Origin: Mixta gaviniae
GTDB lineage: Bacteria; Pseudomonadota; Gammaproteobacteria; Enterobacterales; Enterobacteriaceae
Length of the DNA: 64,000 bases
NCBI RefSeq assembly: GCF_002953195.1
Contig: NZ_CP026377.1
Coordinates: 248,001 to 312,000, forward strand
Reading direction: 5' to 3'
In this document: one piece after another, positions 38,185 through 48,055 of the stretch
Numbering within the stretch: position 1 is the stretch's first letter
Layout of the letters: every line of letters starts with the position of its first letter
Notes under the pieces: generated by a model
Database searches by the model: none
What the model saw: only the letters and a program-made list of their open reading frames with translations
Told to the model about the DNA's origin: nothing
Position numbers and translations under genes: made by a program

Positions 38185-38849
38185 TTACTGCTGCGCGTAG
38201 TCAGTGATGCCGCCAAAGTCGTTGATGGCGCGCCATTTAATGACGCCCGCCGCGTTTATCGGCCAGCTGCGGCTTTCCCGCGGCCCAATCATCCCCGGTT
38301 CATCGATCGCCTTACCGCCGACGCTGAGCGAATAAAAGGAGACGAAAAAGGGCGTGGGGTTCCAGGCGACCAAACGATTGCCTTGTCGCCGAAACGTTAA
38401 TTGCTTCCAGGCGGTTTCCGCCTCGCCCGGTAGATTACTGGGGCGGTAAAAGAGCTTAAATTTAGATTTAATATTAATTTGCAGCTTATTGATTTCGCCT
38501 CTTTTGGAGGGCGCGATGCTTTTAACGTTCAGCCAGAACACCGATTCCCGGTCGGTCGGCAACGGCGCGCCGGTAAAGTTAATTCGCAGCATATTTTGCT
38601 GTTCCGGATCGAGACGGAACAGCGGCGGCGTCACGATAAAGGGCGCGCGGCTTTTATCGTCATCGGCATAGTTATCTACCCATGACTGGACTAAATAGGG
38701 CGAGCGGGCGTCGGCGTTGGTGACGGAAATAGCGGCTTCACGTTTACCTTCCTGATAAATGACGCGCGTCCCCCCATAACCAGCCCGGCATGCGCCAGAT
38801 GCGATAACAGGAAAAACAGACCAGCCATGCCCGTGAAAAGAGATTTCAT
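38185..38849 (-). pseudogene. Periplasmic fimbrial chaperone, frameshifted by one missing G
   Basis: The N-terminal part starts at 38849 with a signal peptide (MKSLFTGMAGLFFLLSHLAHA-GLVMGG) and the rest continues in another frame from about TRVIYQEGKREAAISVTN. The switch lies at a run of six G residues (C6 on the plus strand, 38770-38775); a seventh G restores one frame. The full product is about 220 residues with usual chaperone features: the VIYQEGKREAAISVTN strand, SWVDN and PTPFFVSFYSLSVGG. It would hold pilins in the periplasm before the usher. The same one-G loss occurs in two other genes of the window, so an assembly error is likely. Confidence 0.85.
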
Positions 38850-38917
38850 CAGCAGCAATCCTTAATCAGGGAAATAAAAACGGAGAGTGAGCAGGGAGCG
38901 CCCTGCTCAACGGCAAC

Positions 38918-39484
38918 TCAGTTGTAAACCATATTAAAGTTCACGGAGGCGTTCGCTTCGCCCACGGTTACCTCGTCGCTGGTGGCGTGGTAATCCGCGT
39001 AGAAGGTGAGTTCGGTATCGCTGTCGCCCGGCTTAACGTCATATTCTTTGGTGACCTGACCGAGGGTCACTTTCTGCTGTTGGTCATCTTCGTAGAGCTG
39101 GATCGCCACGCCGGTGGCGGTGCCGGGGCCGTCGTTAATCGCCAGCAGATTTTTGTCATTTTCTACGGTTTTGCCGTCAAAGCGGACCGCGACCTTCTTC
39201 ACGGAATCAGGGCAGTCCTTCACGGAAATATGGAAAGGTTGTTTGTTGGTTTCGATGCCGGCGGCGGTGAAATAGCTGCTGGCCCAGGTGCCCAGCCGCA
39301 CATGCTCATCGGTATGCGCCGTATCGACATTACAGGAGGTGTCGGTGATCGTGCCGGTAAACTGAATCTGGCCGCCGGCGCCCTGCGTGCCGGCGACGTC
39401 GCCCGGATCGCCGCTGGCCGCAATAGCCGCGCCGGAGACGAAGCAGGATAAAGCCCATGCCATAATACGTAACTCTGTTTTCAT
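38918..39484 (-). CDS. Major fimbrial subunit (FimA type)
   Basis: A 188-residue pilin with a signal peptide ending near AAIA-ASGD, a disulfide Cys pair (TSCNVD and VKDCPDS), a GTAT-GVAIQLYED core, and the C-terminal NASVNFNMVYN pattern (penultimate Tyr) recognised by chaperones. First gene of the operon and the likely shaft subunit; the chaperone start follows 68 bases later. Regulation is probably through the AT-rich region upstream. Confidence 0.88.
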   Translation of the reverse strand: MKTELRIMAWALSCFVSGAAIAASGDPGDVAGTQGAGGQIQFTGTITDTSCNVDTAHTDEHVRLGTWASSYFTAAGIETNKQPFHISVKDCPDSVKKVAVRFDGKTVENDKNLLAINDGPGTATGVAIQLYEDDQQQKVTLGQVTKEYDVKPGDSDTELTFYADYHATSDEVTVGEANASVNFNMVYN

Positions 39485-40173
39485 GCTTGCTCTCTTTTTA
39501 ATTTATATCCACAGCAGTTTGGGCGTCGAGCCGCATCAGGCATGACGCTTCTGCCTCAGGTCCTCCCTGTTTATCCCTGTTTCGTTCCGTCGAGAATGTA
39601 TAAATAGGCTGCCCGGCCTTCGCGAGATGACAGACATAATTAAAGCGAAGGTGCCGGGTTAATTAATATAAGGTGACAGAGGTATGGCTAATGCAGGCAA
39701 AATAATATGCAATAATTTATTGTGTGGTTGCCGGGTTAATAAAATGTGTGTTTGTATTAATTTTAAAATTTGAAGCTGTATTTTAACAGCAAAGAAATAT
39801 AAACAGCGGTATAAGGGGGTAAATAGCGGCGCAAATTAACATTTATGCATTGATATTAACTGTAAATTGCCCGTTGTTAAGGCCCGAAAGGGGGTGTTTC
39901 GCCCTGAGAATTTATTATCTGTAACGTCAACAAAACGCATTTTTTATAAAATAGCACTGCCTGTAAGGTTATTTTCAGCCGGCGCGTACGCAAAGCAGGA
40001 AATAACAAGCAAAGCTGTTAGCTGTTAGCTGTTATATTATTAAACCATCCATCAACAACGGTGGCCGTCGGGCCGATTAACGATTAATCATCTAAATCAT
40101 TGCGCGCTTCGCCAGGCTGCGGCCCAGGCCGCCGACGCCGGTTTAATCCGGCAGTGGACGTTTAACGCGGCAT
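39485..40173. promoter_or_regulatory. AT-rich region upstream of the fimbrial operon
   Basis: About 690 bases without a gene, much richer in A and T than the flanks. It should hold the fimbrial promoter and perhaps H-NS or other silencing sites. A 7-base tandem repeat GCTGTTA occurs three times at 40014-40034. No clear inverted repeats flanking an invertible switch were found by eye. Confidence 0.5.
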
Positions 40174-40199
40174 AAAAAAAGGCCGGCAATCCGGCCTTT
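40174..40199 (-). terminator. Terminator of the gluconate dehydrogenase operon
   Basis: On the minus strand, AAAGGCCGG and CCGGCCTTT (loop ATTG) are followed by a T run, 15 bases after the cytochrome c stop. Confidence 0.9.
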
Positions 40200-40214
40200 A
40201 AGAAACCTACAGGG

Positions 40215-41486
40215 TTACTCACCCTGTTTGAGGCCTTTGCGCACCTCGCTGACCTGCTTGCTGGTCACCGCGGGCGCAGTGTTGCTCCAGCCCTGACGGA
40301 TAAAGGTGGCCAGCTGCGCCACTTCCTCATCGCTCAGGCGGTTTGCAAAGCCCGGCATTGCCAGCGTCGACGGCGCCTTCGCCGTGGAAGGCTGCTGCGC
40401 CCCGGCAAGGATGGTATGGATTAAGCCGACCGGGCTTTCCGCGTTGACGATGGAAGCCTGATCCAGCTCCGGGAAGACCCCCGGCGCGCCTTTGCCGTTA
40501 ACGAAATGGCAGGCATTGCAGTTATCCAGATAGAGACGCTCGCCTTCCGTCAGGTTTTTCGCCGCGCTGAGCTTCGCGGCGGTGGTCTCCACCTTCTGTA
40601 CCTCTTCGCGGCTCAGGGCTGGATTGCCGCCGAGGAATTTCAGCCAGGCAGCGATCGCTTTCAGATCGGCCTCGCTCATATGCGATGAGCTATGCTCCAC
40701 CACCGACGTCATCTCGCCGCCGACCGCTGCCTTAGCGTTACGGCCGGTTTGCAGGTAGTCGACAATCTCCTGCTCGCTCCAGCGCGGCATACCGCGCAGG
40801 GAAGGCACCGGCCAGCCGTTCAGCTCGCCGCCCGCCAGGAACGTGGATTCGCTGCTGTCGAGCGTCTTCTCGTTCATGGTGATGCTGCGCGGCGTATGGC
40901 AGCTGCCACAGTGGCCCAGGCTTTCAACGATGTAAGCGCCGCGGTTGACCTCGGCTGAGGCGCCGCCGATCGGCTGGAATGGCTGATCAGAGGTAAAGGC
41001 CCAGTTCCAGAAACGCATACCCCAGCGCTGGTTAAACGGGAAGCTCAGCCTGGTTTCCGGCGCGGCGACGGCGGCAGGTTTCACGCCCTGCATAAAGTAG
41101 ACGTAGAGCGCGTGAATATCCGCATCGCTGATCTTCGCGTAATCAGGGTAGGGCATCGCCGGATAGAGGCGCGAGCCGTTCGGCAGGATCCCTTTGCGCA
41201 CCGCGTCGGAAAACTGCTGTTCGCTGTAGTTGCCGATACCAAACTTTTTATCCGGCGTGATATTGGTCGAATAGATGATGCCGAGATTCGATTCAATCGC
41301 CAGACCGCCGGCGTAGTCGGGCTTGCCCGGCAGCGAGTGGCAGGCCATGCAGTCGCCCAGCCGGGAAAGGTATTCGCCCTGCTTAATCAGCTGCGCCGTG
41401 TCTTCAGCCTGCGCGCCCATGGAAAACAGCGCGGCCAGCGCCACCACATTGCCAGTGATAAAATTTCTGAGATTCAACAGCTTCAT
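40215..41486 (-). CDS. Triheme cytochrome c subunit of a gluconate dehydrogenase-type complex
   Basis: A 423-residue exported protein with signal peptide (VVALAALFSMGAQA) and three haem c sites: CMACH, CGSCH and CNACH. A hydrophobic C-terminal anchor is not obvious. It takes electrons from the FAD subunit and passes them to the ubiquinone pool on the periplasmic face of the inner membrane. Third gene of the operon, four bases after the large subunit stop. Paralogous complexes oxidise gluconate, 2-ketogluconate or other polyols, so the substrate is uncertain. Confidence 0.9.
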   Translation of the reverse strand: MKLLNLRNFITGNVVALAALFSMGAQAEDTAQLIKQGEYLSRLGDCMACHSLPGKPDYAGGLAIESNLGIIYSTNITPDKKFGIGNYSEQQFSDAVRKGILPNGSRLYPAMPYPDYAKISDADIHALYVYFMQGVKPAAVAAPETRLSFPFNQRWGMRFWNWAFTSDQPFQPIGGASAEVNRGAYIVESLGHCGSCHTPRSITMNEKTLDSSESTFLAGGELNGWPVPSLRGMPRWSEQEIVDYLQTGRNAKAAVGGEMTSVVEHSSSHMSEADLKAIAAWLKFLGGNPALSREEVQKVETTAAKLSAAKNLTEGERLYLDNCNACHFVNGKGAPGVFPELDQASIVNAESPVGLIHTILAGAQQPSTAKAPSTLAMPGFANRLSDEEVAQLATFIRQGWSNTAPAVTSKQVSEVRKGLKQGE

Positions 41487-41490
41487 GCGC

Positions 41491-43260
41491 TTATACCTGT
41501 ACCAGTGGGCCGGGGTTTTTCAGATACTGCTCTTTGATCGCCTGCGCCGCCATCAGGGTAATGGCGCCGATGGTATCGGTCGGGTTCGCCTGGAAGTTTT
41601 GCGGGAAGGCGTTGCCGCCCGGCACGAAGACGTTATGTACGTCCCAGCTCTGCAGGTAACGGTTAAGCGCCGAGGTGTTCGGGTTATCGCCCATCACCGC
41701 GCCGCCCACGTTATGCGTGGAGACATATTTAGTCAGATCAAATTGCGCATCCATCGGCAGGAAGCTCATGCTCATGCTGTCCGGGTTCAGCTCTTTCGCG
41801 ATATTGCCCACGATGCCTTTCAGGTATTGCTGAAGCTTCAGCTCATTCTGTTTCCAGTTGAAAGTCATGCGCAGCAGCGGCTGACCATGCTCGTTGGTGT
41901 AGGTTGGATCGAGATCGAGATAGACGTCGCGGTAGGACATGCAGGTGGTGGTAATGCTGATCTTCATGGAATGGCCGTACCACTCCTCCAGACCCTCTTT
42001 CCAGCCCATGCCCCATGACGGCGTGCCCTTCGGCAGCGAGGTGCCGATCGGCGTGCCGGTTGCCTGTGAGCTGTGGATCTTCGCGCCGCCAATAAAGCCC
42101 AGTCCCGGGCCGTCGAAATTGCCGGGCGAGATGTCGTTGAACATCTGGCCGGTCGGGCCGGAGGTGGCGAACGGGTTGAAGTTTTTATCTTTAAAGAACA
42201 GCGTCGCGCCGCCGTTGCTCAGGAAAGCGTAGTTGCGTCCTACCACGCCCTCTTCGGTAATCGGGTTGTAGGGCTTGCCGATGCCGGAGAGCAGCATCAG
42301 GTGGACGTTATAGAGCTGGAAACTGCTCAGCACCACAATCTTTGCCGGCTGGAAGCATTCATTGCCCTGCTCATCGATATATATCACCCCTTTCGCGGTT
42401 TTTTTATCGTCGTGCAGCACTACTTTCAGGACATTGGCGTTCACTTCATAGGAGAAGTTGTCCATGCGCTTCAGCGCGTCCATCACCGCCGTTTGTGGTG
42501 ACGCCTTGGAGTAGTTCAGACAGGGATATTTGCTGCAGTAGCCGCAGTAATTGCAGGGGGCGATCTGGTTGCCGTAGGGGTTGGTCCAGGCGCGTGACAC
42601 CGCTGCGGAAGGGTTAGGGAACGGATGGTAGCCCAGCTTTTTCGCCGCTTCGGCAAACATCACGTTGTTCAGCGTATCTTCCAGCGCCGGCAGCGGATAA
42701 GGCTGCGAACGCGGCCCTTCAAAGGGATCGCCGCCTGGCAGAAGGGTGCCGCGCAGGTTACCGGTGTTGCCGGACTGGCCACAGATCCGTTCGAATTTAT
42801 CGTAATAAGGCTCGATCTCATCCCAGGTGAACGGGAAATCCATAACCCGCATCTCTTCGGCGAGGATGCCCGGCTTATAGGCCTGGTCGGCGTAGGTTTT
42901 GAGTTTTAAATCGGTTGGGGTGGGGCGGATAAGCACGCCCGTCCAGTGCAGGCCTGAACCGCCTACGCCGCCGCCCGGCACAAACGCGCCCCATTTACGG
43001 GTCGGCAGCGCCGTCTGGTCCATGTTATAGCGTACGGTGACCGCCGATTCCGCCGGCGTGGTCATTACTTTATTGCGTACCGCGTAGGCATATTCGTCCG
43101 CCGGTTTCGGATAGGCGAACTCGGCGTAATCCCGCTCCGGCCCTTTTTCCAGCGCGCGTACCGTTAATCCCGCCATTGCCAGCTCGATGCTCATCAGCGA
43201 GCCCGCCCAACCCAGGCCGACCACGACGACGTCGACTTCTTTCTTATTTAGCTGTGCCAT
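41491..43260 (-). CDS. FAD-binding GMC oxidoreductase, large subunit of a gluconate dehydrogenase-type complex
   Basis: A 589-residue flavoprotein. The Rossmann turn VVVVGLGWAGSLMSIELA lies at the start, and GMC signatures (FVPGGGVGGSGLHWTG, THNVGGAVMGDNP, FVPGGNAFPQNFQ) follow. A Cys-rich stretch, CNYCGYCSKYPC, matches the iron-sulfur site I recall for FAD-dependent sugar dehydrogenases. It oxidises the sugar acid in the periplasm, exported with the small Tat-signal subunit. The ATG at 43260 with AAGG upstream is preferred to an upstream TTG. Confidence 0.92.
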   Translation of the reverse strand: MAQLNKKEVDVVVVGLGWAGSLMSIELAMAGLTVRALEKGPERDYAEFAYPKPADEYAYAVRNKVMTTPAESAVTVRYNMDQTALPTRKWGAFVPGGGVGGSGLHWTGVLIRPTPTDLKLKTYADQAYKPGILAEEMRVMDFPFTWDEIEPYYDKFERICGQSGNTGNLRGTLLPGGDPFEGPRSQPYPLPALEDTLNNVMFAEAAKKLGYHPFPNPSAAVSRAWTNPYGNQIAPCNYCGYCSKYPCLNYSKASPQTAVMDALKRMDNFSYEVNANVLKVVLHDDKKTAKGVIYIDEQGNECFQPAKIVVLSSFQLYNVHLMLLSGIGKPYNPITEEGVVGRNYAFLSNGGATLFFKDKNFNPFATSGPTGQMFNDISPGNFDGPGLGFIGGAKIHSSQATGTPIGTSLPKGTPSWGMGWKEGLEEWYGHSMKISITTTCMSYRDVYLDLDPTYTNEHGQPLLRMTFNWKQNELKLQQYLKGIVGNIAKELNPDSMSMSFLPMDAQFDLTKYVSTHNVGGAVMGDNPNTSALNRYLQSWDVHNVFVPGGNAFPQNFQANPTDTIGAITLMAAQAIKEQYLKNPGPLVQV

Positions 43261-43305
43261 TGTTACCCTTGTCAATCTTGCAAAAACACCGATCGTGTCG
43301 CGCTG

Positions 43306-44031
43306 TCAGGCGCGCTCGCCTTTGATACTCACCGGACCCAACGGATAAGGCACGTTGTGCTGCTTAACCCACTCCAGGAAGCTGGCGCGCGCGCCAGGGA
43401 AGCCGATGGCGATCCAGGCTTTCATGCCCTTGTTGCCGCCGTACATCGGATCGGAGAGGTAGCCGTGTTTGGTATCGGAAATCAGCTGGCTGAAAAAGTG
43501 CGAAGGCTTCATGTTCTCTTCGCCCAGCGCGGCGAAATCGATGCCATCTTTTTGCAGATGCGTCAGCACCTGGTCTTTTTCCTGCGGCGTCAGCTGATGG
43601 AAAGGCTTCTGATAAGTGTTAAGGCTCCATTTATTGATCAGGGGAATAGCGATCTTATAGAGCTGCTGCGGACGGTAGGGGATTTGATAGCCCATGGTGG
43701 CGGGCGCATGGGCGTTAAACGGCCCCTGCATGTAGATCTCTTCACCCATATCGCCGTGTAGCTGCTGGTCGATAAACACCGGCACGTTGGTCTCCAGCGC
43801 GCCGGGCGCGTTGCCCTTGCCGCCGGCGGGGATCAGGCGGTCGGTTGCGGCCAGAATAAACTGCCACTCTTCCGCGTTAAAAAAGATGGGCTGGTAGTTA
43901 TTGAGTTCGGGAGCGGCCATTTCAGCGGCCTGCGCTGCGGTAAGTCCCTTAAAAATCATGTCGCTGAGTGGCAAAGCGACGAGCGCGCCGAGCAAGAACT
44001 TGCGGCGGGATGTTTCTTTATTAAACAACAT
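43306..44031 (-). CDS. Gamma (small) subunit of a gluconate dehydrogenase-type complex, Tat signal
   Basis: A 241-residue protein with a twin-arginine signal, SRRKFLLGALVALPLSDM, and a family motif QPIFFNAEEWQFILAATDRLIP. It helps export and stabilise the FAD subunit, which has no signal of its own. First gene of the operon. Upstream, two GTTAA blocks ten bases apart (44053-44067) recall an ArcA-like site, though I give this little weight. Together the three genes allow direct oxidation of sugar acids on the cell surface. Confidence 0.88.
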   Translation of the reverse strand: MLFNKETSRRKFLLGALVALPLSDMIFKGLTAAQAAEMAAPELNNYQPIFFNAEEWQFILAATDRLIPAGGKGNAPGALETNVPVFIDQQLHGDMGEEIYMQGPFNAHAPATMGYQIPYRPQQLYKIAIPLINKWSLNTYQKPFHQLTPQEKDQVLTHLQKDGIDFAALGEENMKPSHFFSQLISDTKHGYLSDPMYGGNKGMKAWIAIGFPGARASFLEWVKQHNVPYPLGPVSIKGERA

Positions 44032-44238
44032 AGCCCTGATGTCTCACAGAATGTTAACAAAAGTTAAATCTAATATTTTTGGTTGTTTAGTTTATGTTTA
44101 TTTATTAACGATATATATACATTTCTACGTTAGCTAATATTAACCAGTGTAACAAAATAAGTATGAGGAGGGGCGGAGAGGCAGGGCGGGAAGGGCGAGA
44201 TAGCCTACGGGCGGCTCTGATAATGTCTGGCGCTAAAA

Positions 44239-44272
44239 ACAAAAAGGCCAAACGCCCAGGGGCATTTGGCCT
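44239..44272 (-). terminator. Rho-independent terminator after gor
   Basis: On the minus strand, GGCCAAATGCC pairs with GGCGTTTGGCC (one G-T pair) and is followed by TTTTTGTTTTT, about 36 bases after the gor stop. Confidence 0.9.
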
Positions 44273-44307
44273 TCAATCAGCGCTTTTGCAGCGTGATCGC
44301 CGCAAAA

Positions 44308-45660
44308 TCAACGCATGGTGACGAACTCTTCCGACGCCGTCGGGTGAATGGCCACGGTATTGTCGAAATCTTTTTTGGTCGCGCCCATTTTCAGCGCTAC
44401 CGCGAAGCCCTGCAGCATCTCATCCATACCGAAACCGATACCGTGGATGCCGACGATCTTCTCTTCTTTGCCCACGCAGACCAGCTTCATGCGGCACGGC
44501 TGGCGATGCTGCGTCACCGCAGTGTACATCGCGGTAAAGGATGATTTATAGACTTTCACCGCCTCGTCGCCGTACCGGGCGCGCGCTTCCGGCTCGGTCA
44601 GACCGACGGTGCCGATCGGCGGGTGGCTGAAGACCACGGTCGGGATATTGCTGTAGTCCAGATGCTCTTCCGGCTTGTTGTTGAACAGGCGCTCAGAGAG
44701 ACGACGGCCGGCCGCCACCGCCACCGGTGTCAGCTCTACCGCGCCGGTATTGTCGCCCACCGCGTAGATGCCCGATACGCTGGTGTTCTGGAACTTATCG
44801 ACCTGAATATAGCCTTTTTCGTTCAGCGCCACGCCGGTCGCCGCCAGATTGAGGTTATCCGTCGCCGGTTCGCGGCCAATTGCCCAGATCAGGCAGTCGA
44901 CGGTCTGCTCTTTGCCGTTTTCCAGCTGCAGCGTCAGGCTGCCGTCCTGGTTTTTCACTACCGCTTTCGGCACTGAATGGGTGTGCAGCGTCGGGCCTTC
45001 GGCGTTCATCACTTCCACCAGCGTTTCACTGAGCAGCGGATCGAACTGGCGCAGCGGGCCTTCTTTGCGCACAAACAGGTGGGTTTCGGAACCCAGCGCG
45101 TTCAGCACGCCGGCGATTTCTACGGCGATATAACCCGCGCCAACGATCGCGGTGCGTTTCGGCATCGCCTCCAGCTCAAAGAAGCCGTCGGAGTCGAGGC
45201 CATGTTCCGCGCCCGGGATCGCCGGATGCACCGGACGGCCGCCGGTAGCGATCAGAATGTGATCGGCGGTGATCTTCTCGCCGTTCACTTCCACGGTGTG
45301 CGCATCGACAAAGCGGGCGAAGCCTTTGATCACATCGACATTATTTTTGCCCAGCACGGTTTCATAGGAGGTGTGGATGCGATCGATATAGGCGCTGCGG
45401 TTTTTCACCAGCGTCTGCCAGCTAAACTGGTTCACAGTGGTATCGAAGCCGTAATCAGGGCCGTAGTTGTGGATCGCTTCCGCGACCTGTGCCGCATGCC
45501 ACATCACTTTTTTCGGTACGCAGCCAACGTTAACGCAGGTGCCGCCCAGCTCTTTCGCTTCAATCAGAGCGCATTTCTGGCCATACATCGCCGCGCGGTT
45601 GATGGAGGCGATACCGCCGCTGCCGCCGCCGATGGCGAGGTAATCATAATGTCGGGTCAT
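44308..45660 (-). CDS. gor: Glutathione reductase
   Basis: A 450-residue flavoenzyme, the same length as E. coli Gor. FAD site [14 protein letters not shown], redox disulfide [14 protein letters not shown] region [14 protein letters not shown], and C-terminal [12 protein letters not shown] are all present. It keeps glutathione reduced using NADPH. The ATG at 45660 gives the family start [16 protein letters not shown]. In E. coli gor lies beside rlmJ; here about 5 kb of RNA-repair genes and rnz sit between them. Confidence 0.98.
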   Translation of the reverse strand: MTRHYDYLAIGGGSGGIASINRAAMYGQKCALIEAKELGGTCVNVGCVPKKVMWHAAQVAEAIHNYGPDYGFDTTVNQFSWQTLVKNRSAYIDRIHTSYETVLGKNNVDVIKGFARFVDAHTVEVNGEKITADHILIATGGRPVHPAIPGAEHGLDSDGFFELEAMPKRTAIVGAGYIAVEIAGVLNALGSETHLFVRKEGPLRQFDPLLSETLVEVMNAEGPTLHTHSVPKAVVKNQDGSLTLQLENGKEQTVDCLIWAIGREPATDNLNLAATGVALNEKGYIQVDKFQNTSVSGIYAVGDNTGAVELTPVAVAAGRRLSERLFNNKPEEHLDYSNIPTVVFSHPPIGTVGLTEPEARARYGDEAVKVYKSSFTAMYTAVTQHRQPCRMKLVCVGKEEKIVGIHGIGFGMDEMLQGFAVALKMGATKKDFDNTVAIHPTASEEFVTMR

Positions 45661-45777
45661 TGTGCGAACTCCAGAAAGTAAGAAAAGAAAACTGGCGTAA
45701 GTGTACCGCCACTCGGCGATTTCCCGCAAAGTTTGCGCCTATGATTGCAACAGGAGCCGACTTTTTCACCGCGTCGG

Positions 45778-46584
45778 CTATGGCGTCGCCGACATCACCG
45801 CGCGCAGCAGCAGCCGGTTCAGCGGCGCATCATCATGTCTGTCGCCGTCGGCCAGCGGCGGTCGCGCTTCCGCCAGCGACTGGCGGATAAACGCCTCGAT
45901 CAACGGCAGCGGCGCGCCATATTCCGCTTCACCGCTGCGCTGCTTCAGCGCCAGCAGCTGATGGATCTCCGCCAGCAGCGGCCCCTTGTCGACCGTGCCC
46001 GCCAGCAGCTCGTGAAAGCGCATCGGCGGCGCGCCCCGGCCCGCTTCGATCCAGCGTACCGCCAGCAGCGGCCGCAGCACGTAAAGATACTTTTTCAGCC
46101 GCACCCGCTCGCCCTGCAGATAGCCGCGAAAGTTTTTCTGCGCCATCGACAGATAGTGATAGCGAGCGCGCAGGTCGCTGAACCAGTCGGCGGCCTGCGT
46201 CCGCAGCTGCGCCAGCGTCTCCTCCTCCTGCTGATAAACGATTGGCGAATCGAGCCACTCCATCAGCGTCGGGTTGGCGCGCTTCAACAGCCCCAGCGTT
46301 TTGCGCAGCTCCCAGCCGCAGATATCGAGTTGTGGATCGGGCGGCAGTTCAATCACGTCGCGCCCCGGTTCGACCTGCAGATACCACGCAGGCTGATGCA
46401 CATAGATGAAGCGCACGTCGTAATCGCTGTCCGGCGAGGCAAAACCCCAGCCGCGGCTGCCCGATTCGCAGGCGTATAAAATACGCACCTGATAACGCTG
46501 TTCGGTTTCGCGCAGCGCCTGACGCACGCGTGCGCGCATTGCGGCGCTGACGCCGGTATCGGTTTCCATTTTGTCCTTCTCCAT
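45778..46584 (-). CDS. RlaP-type nucleotidyltransferase linked to rtcB
   Basis: A 268-residue protein with a polymerase-beta-type nucleotidyltransferase core, ESGSRGWGFASPDSDYDVRF (the GS...DxD motif), followed by conserved helices (LRKTLGLLKRANPTLMEWL, FRGYLQGERVRLKKYLYVLRP). This fits PF10127, the RNA repair pathway polymerase-beta family (RlaP). It starts four bases after the rtcB stop with an AAGGAT ribosome site, so it is co-expressed. It takes the place of rtcA in the usual rtcBA operon and could add nucleotides to broken RNA ends before ligation; that role is inferred. Confidence 0.85.
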   Translation of the reverse strand: MEKDKMETDTGVSAAMRARVRQALRETEQRYQVRILYACESGSRGWGFASPDSDYDVRFIYVHQPAWYLQVEPGRDVIELPPDPQLDICGWELRKTLGLLKRANPTLMEWLDSPIVYQQEEETLAQLRTQAADWFSDLRARYHYLSMAQKNFRGYLQGERVRLKKYLYVLRPLLAVRWIEAGRGAPPMRFHELLAGTVDKGPLLAEIHQLLALKQRSGEAEYGAPLPLIEAFIRQSLAEARPPLADGDRHDDAPLNRLLLRAVMSATP

Positions 46585-46588
46585 GTTG

Positions 46589-47812
46589 TTATCCTTTTAC
46601 GCACACCACCTGACGCAGGGTATGCACGATCTCCACCAGCGACGACTGCGCCGCCATCACTGCGTCGATATCTTTATAAGCCATCGGTATTTCATCAATC
46701 ACGTCGCTGTCTTTGCGGCATTCAACGTGCGCTGTCGCCCGCTGCTGATCGGCGACGGTAAAGCGTTTTTTCGCGGCGGTGCGGCTCATGGCGCGCCCGG
46801 CGCCGTGGCTGCATGAGCAGAAGCTCTCTTCATTGCCCAACCCGCGCACGATGAAACTTTTCGCCCCCATTGAACCGGGAATAATGCCCAGCTGGCCGCG
46901 CTGCGCCGAAACCGCGCCTTTGCGCGTCACCAGCACCGATTCGCCGAAATGCTGCTCGCGCTGCACATAGTTGTGGTGGCAATTCACCGCCTCCGCCGTG
47001 GCGCTAAAGGGTTTGCTGATGCTCTGCTTCAGCGCCGCCAGTACGTGCTGCATCATTATCTCGCGGTTATGGCGCGCATAATCCTGCGCCCAGCCCACCG
47101 CGTTCATATAGTCGGCAAAATGGCGGCTGCCCTCTTCGAAATAGGCCAGATTGCGATCCGGCAGGTTGGCGATATGCTGCCGCATATCCTGCTGCGCCAG
47201 GTTGATAAACAGTGTGCCGATGGCATTGCCGACGCCGCGCGATCCGCTGTGTAGCATCACCCAGACGCGATCCGCCTCGTCCAGGCACAGCTCAATAAAA
47301 TGGTTGCCGGTGCCCAGCGTGCCGAGATGCGCGTAGTTATTGGTTTTCAGCAGCGCCGGGTATTTATCGGTAATGCGCTTAAAGCCCGCCTGCAGGGCGG
47401 CCCAGTGCTGATCAACGCTTCCGGGCGCGCGCTGCCAGGCCCCTTTATCGTTGCCGGAGCGGTTGCTGGTGCGTCCGTGCGGCACTGCGCGTTCAATCGC
47501 GCTGCGGACGCCGTAGAGATTTTCCGGCAGATCGCTGGCGACCAGCGAGGTACGCACTGCCATCATGCCGCAGCCGATATCGACGCCCACCGCCGCCGGA
47601 ATGATCGCCCCCTGTGTCGGGATAACGCTGCCGATGGTGGAGCCTTTCCCCAGATGTACGTCGGGCATCACCGCCAGATGTTTAAAGATAAACGGCATCT
47701 TTGCCGTATCCAGCAGCTGCTGGCGCGCTTCCGGTTCCACGGGTACGCCCTGGGTCCACATTTTCACCGGCGCGCTGTTGGCGGCGGCTAATAATTGATA
47801 TTGCGATTTCAT
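46589..47812 (-). CDS. rtcB: RNA-splicing ligase RtcB
   Basis: A 407-residue ligase (E. coli 408). Metal and guanylate-binding segments are PDVHLGKGSTIG, GVDIGCGM, HSGSRGVGN, and the guanylylated His lies in CSHGAGRAMSR. RtcB joins 2',3'-cyclic phosphate or 3'-phosphate ends to 5'-hydroxyl RNA ends using GTP and Mn2+. The ATG at 47812 matches the family start MKSQYQLLAAANS. A sigma-54 promoter lies about 100 bases upstream and RtcR is encoded divergently. Confidence 0.97.
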   Translation of the reverse strand: MKSQYQLLAAANSAPVKMWTQGVPVEPEARQQLLDTAKMPFIFKHLAVMPDVHLGKGSTIGSVIPTQGAIIPAAVGVDIGCGMMAVRTSLVASDLPENLYGVRSAIERAVPHGRTSNRSGNDKGAWQRAPGSVDQHWAALQAGFKRITDKYPALLKTNNYAHLGTLGTGNHFIELCLDEADRVWVMLHSGSRGVGNAIGTLFINLAQQDMRQHIANLPDRNLAYFEEGSRHFADYMNAVGWAQDYARHNREIMMQHVLAALKQSISKPFSATAEAVNCHHNYVQREQHFGESVLVTRKGAVSAQRGQLGIIPGSMGAKSFIVRGLGNEESFCSCSHGAGRAMSRTAAKKRFTVADQQRATAHVECRKDSDVIDEIPMAYKDIDAVMAAQSSLVEIVHTLRQVVCVKG

Positions 47813-47913
47813 ACTCTCTCCTCTGTGCGGCGCCATGCCGCTGCTGCCCGCGCGGCGCAAGGGCCGGCCCCGGTTTTCCCGCCGCGATATTAAGGATGCG
47901 CATGACAGGGTAT

Positions 47914-47930
47914 TGCCAAAAGCGTGCCAG
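47914..47930 (-). promoter_or_regulatory. Sigma-54 promoter of rtcB
   Basis: On the minus strand, CTGGCACGCTTTTGGCA matches the sigma-54 consensus YTGGCACGRNNNTTGCW at all but two positions, with GG and GC at the right spacing. Activation by the divergent RtcR is expected. Confidence 0.85.
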
Positions 47931-48055
47931 AAAGCTAATTACATTCAGATAAATAGCTAATTATCTAATTTATAAACAAAAAATATGTAGGCTTTAATAC
48001 GGCGCTGTCGCGGCCGGCGATCTTTTTTTATAGTGGCAGATAACTGTTTATAAAA

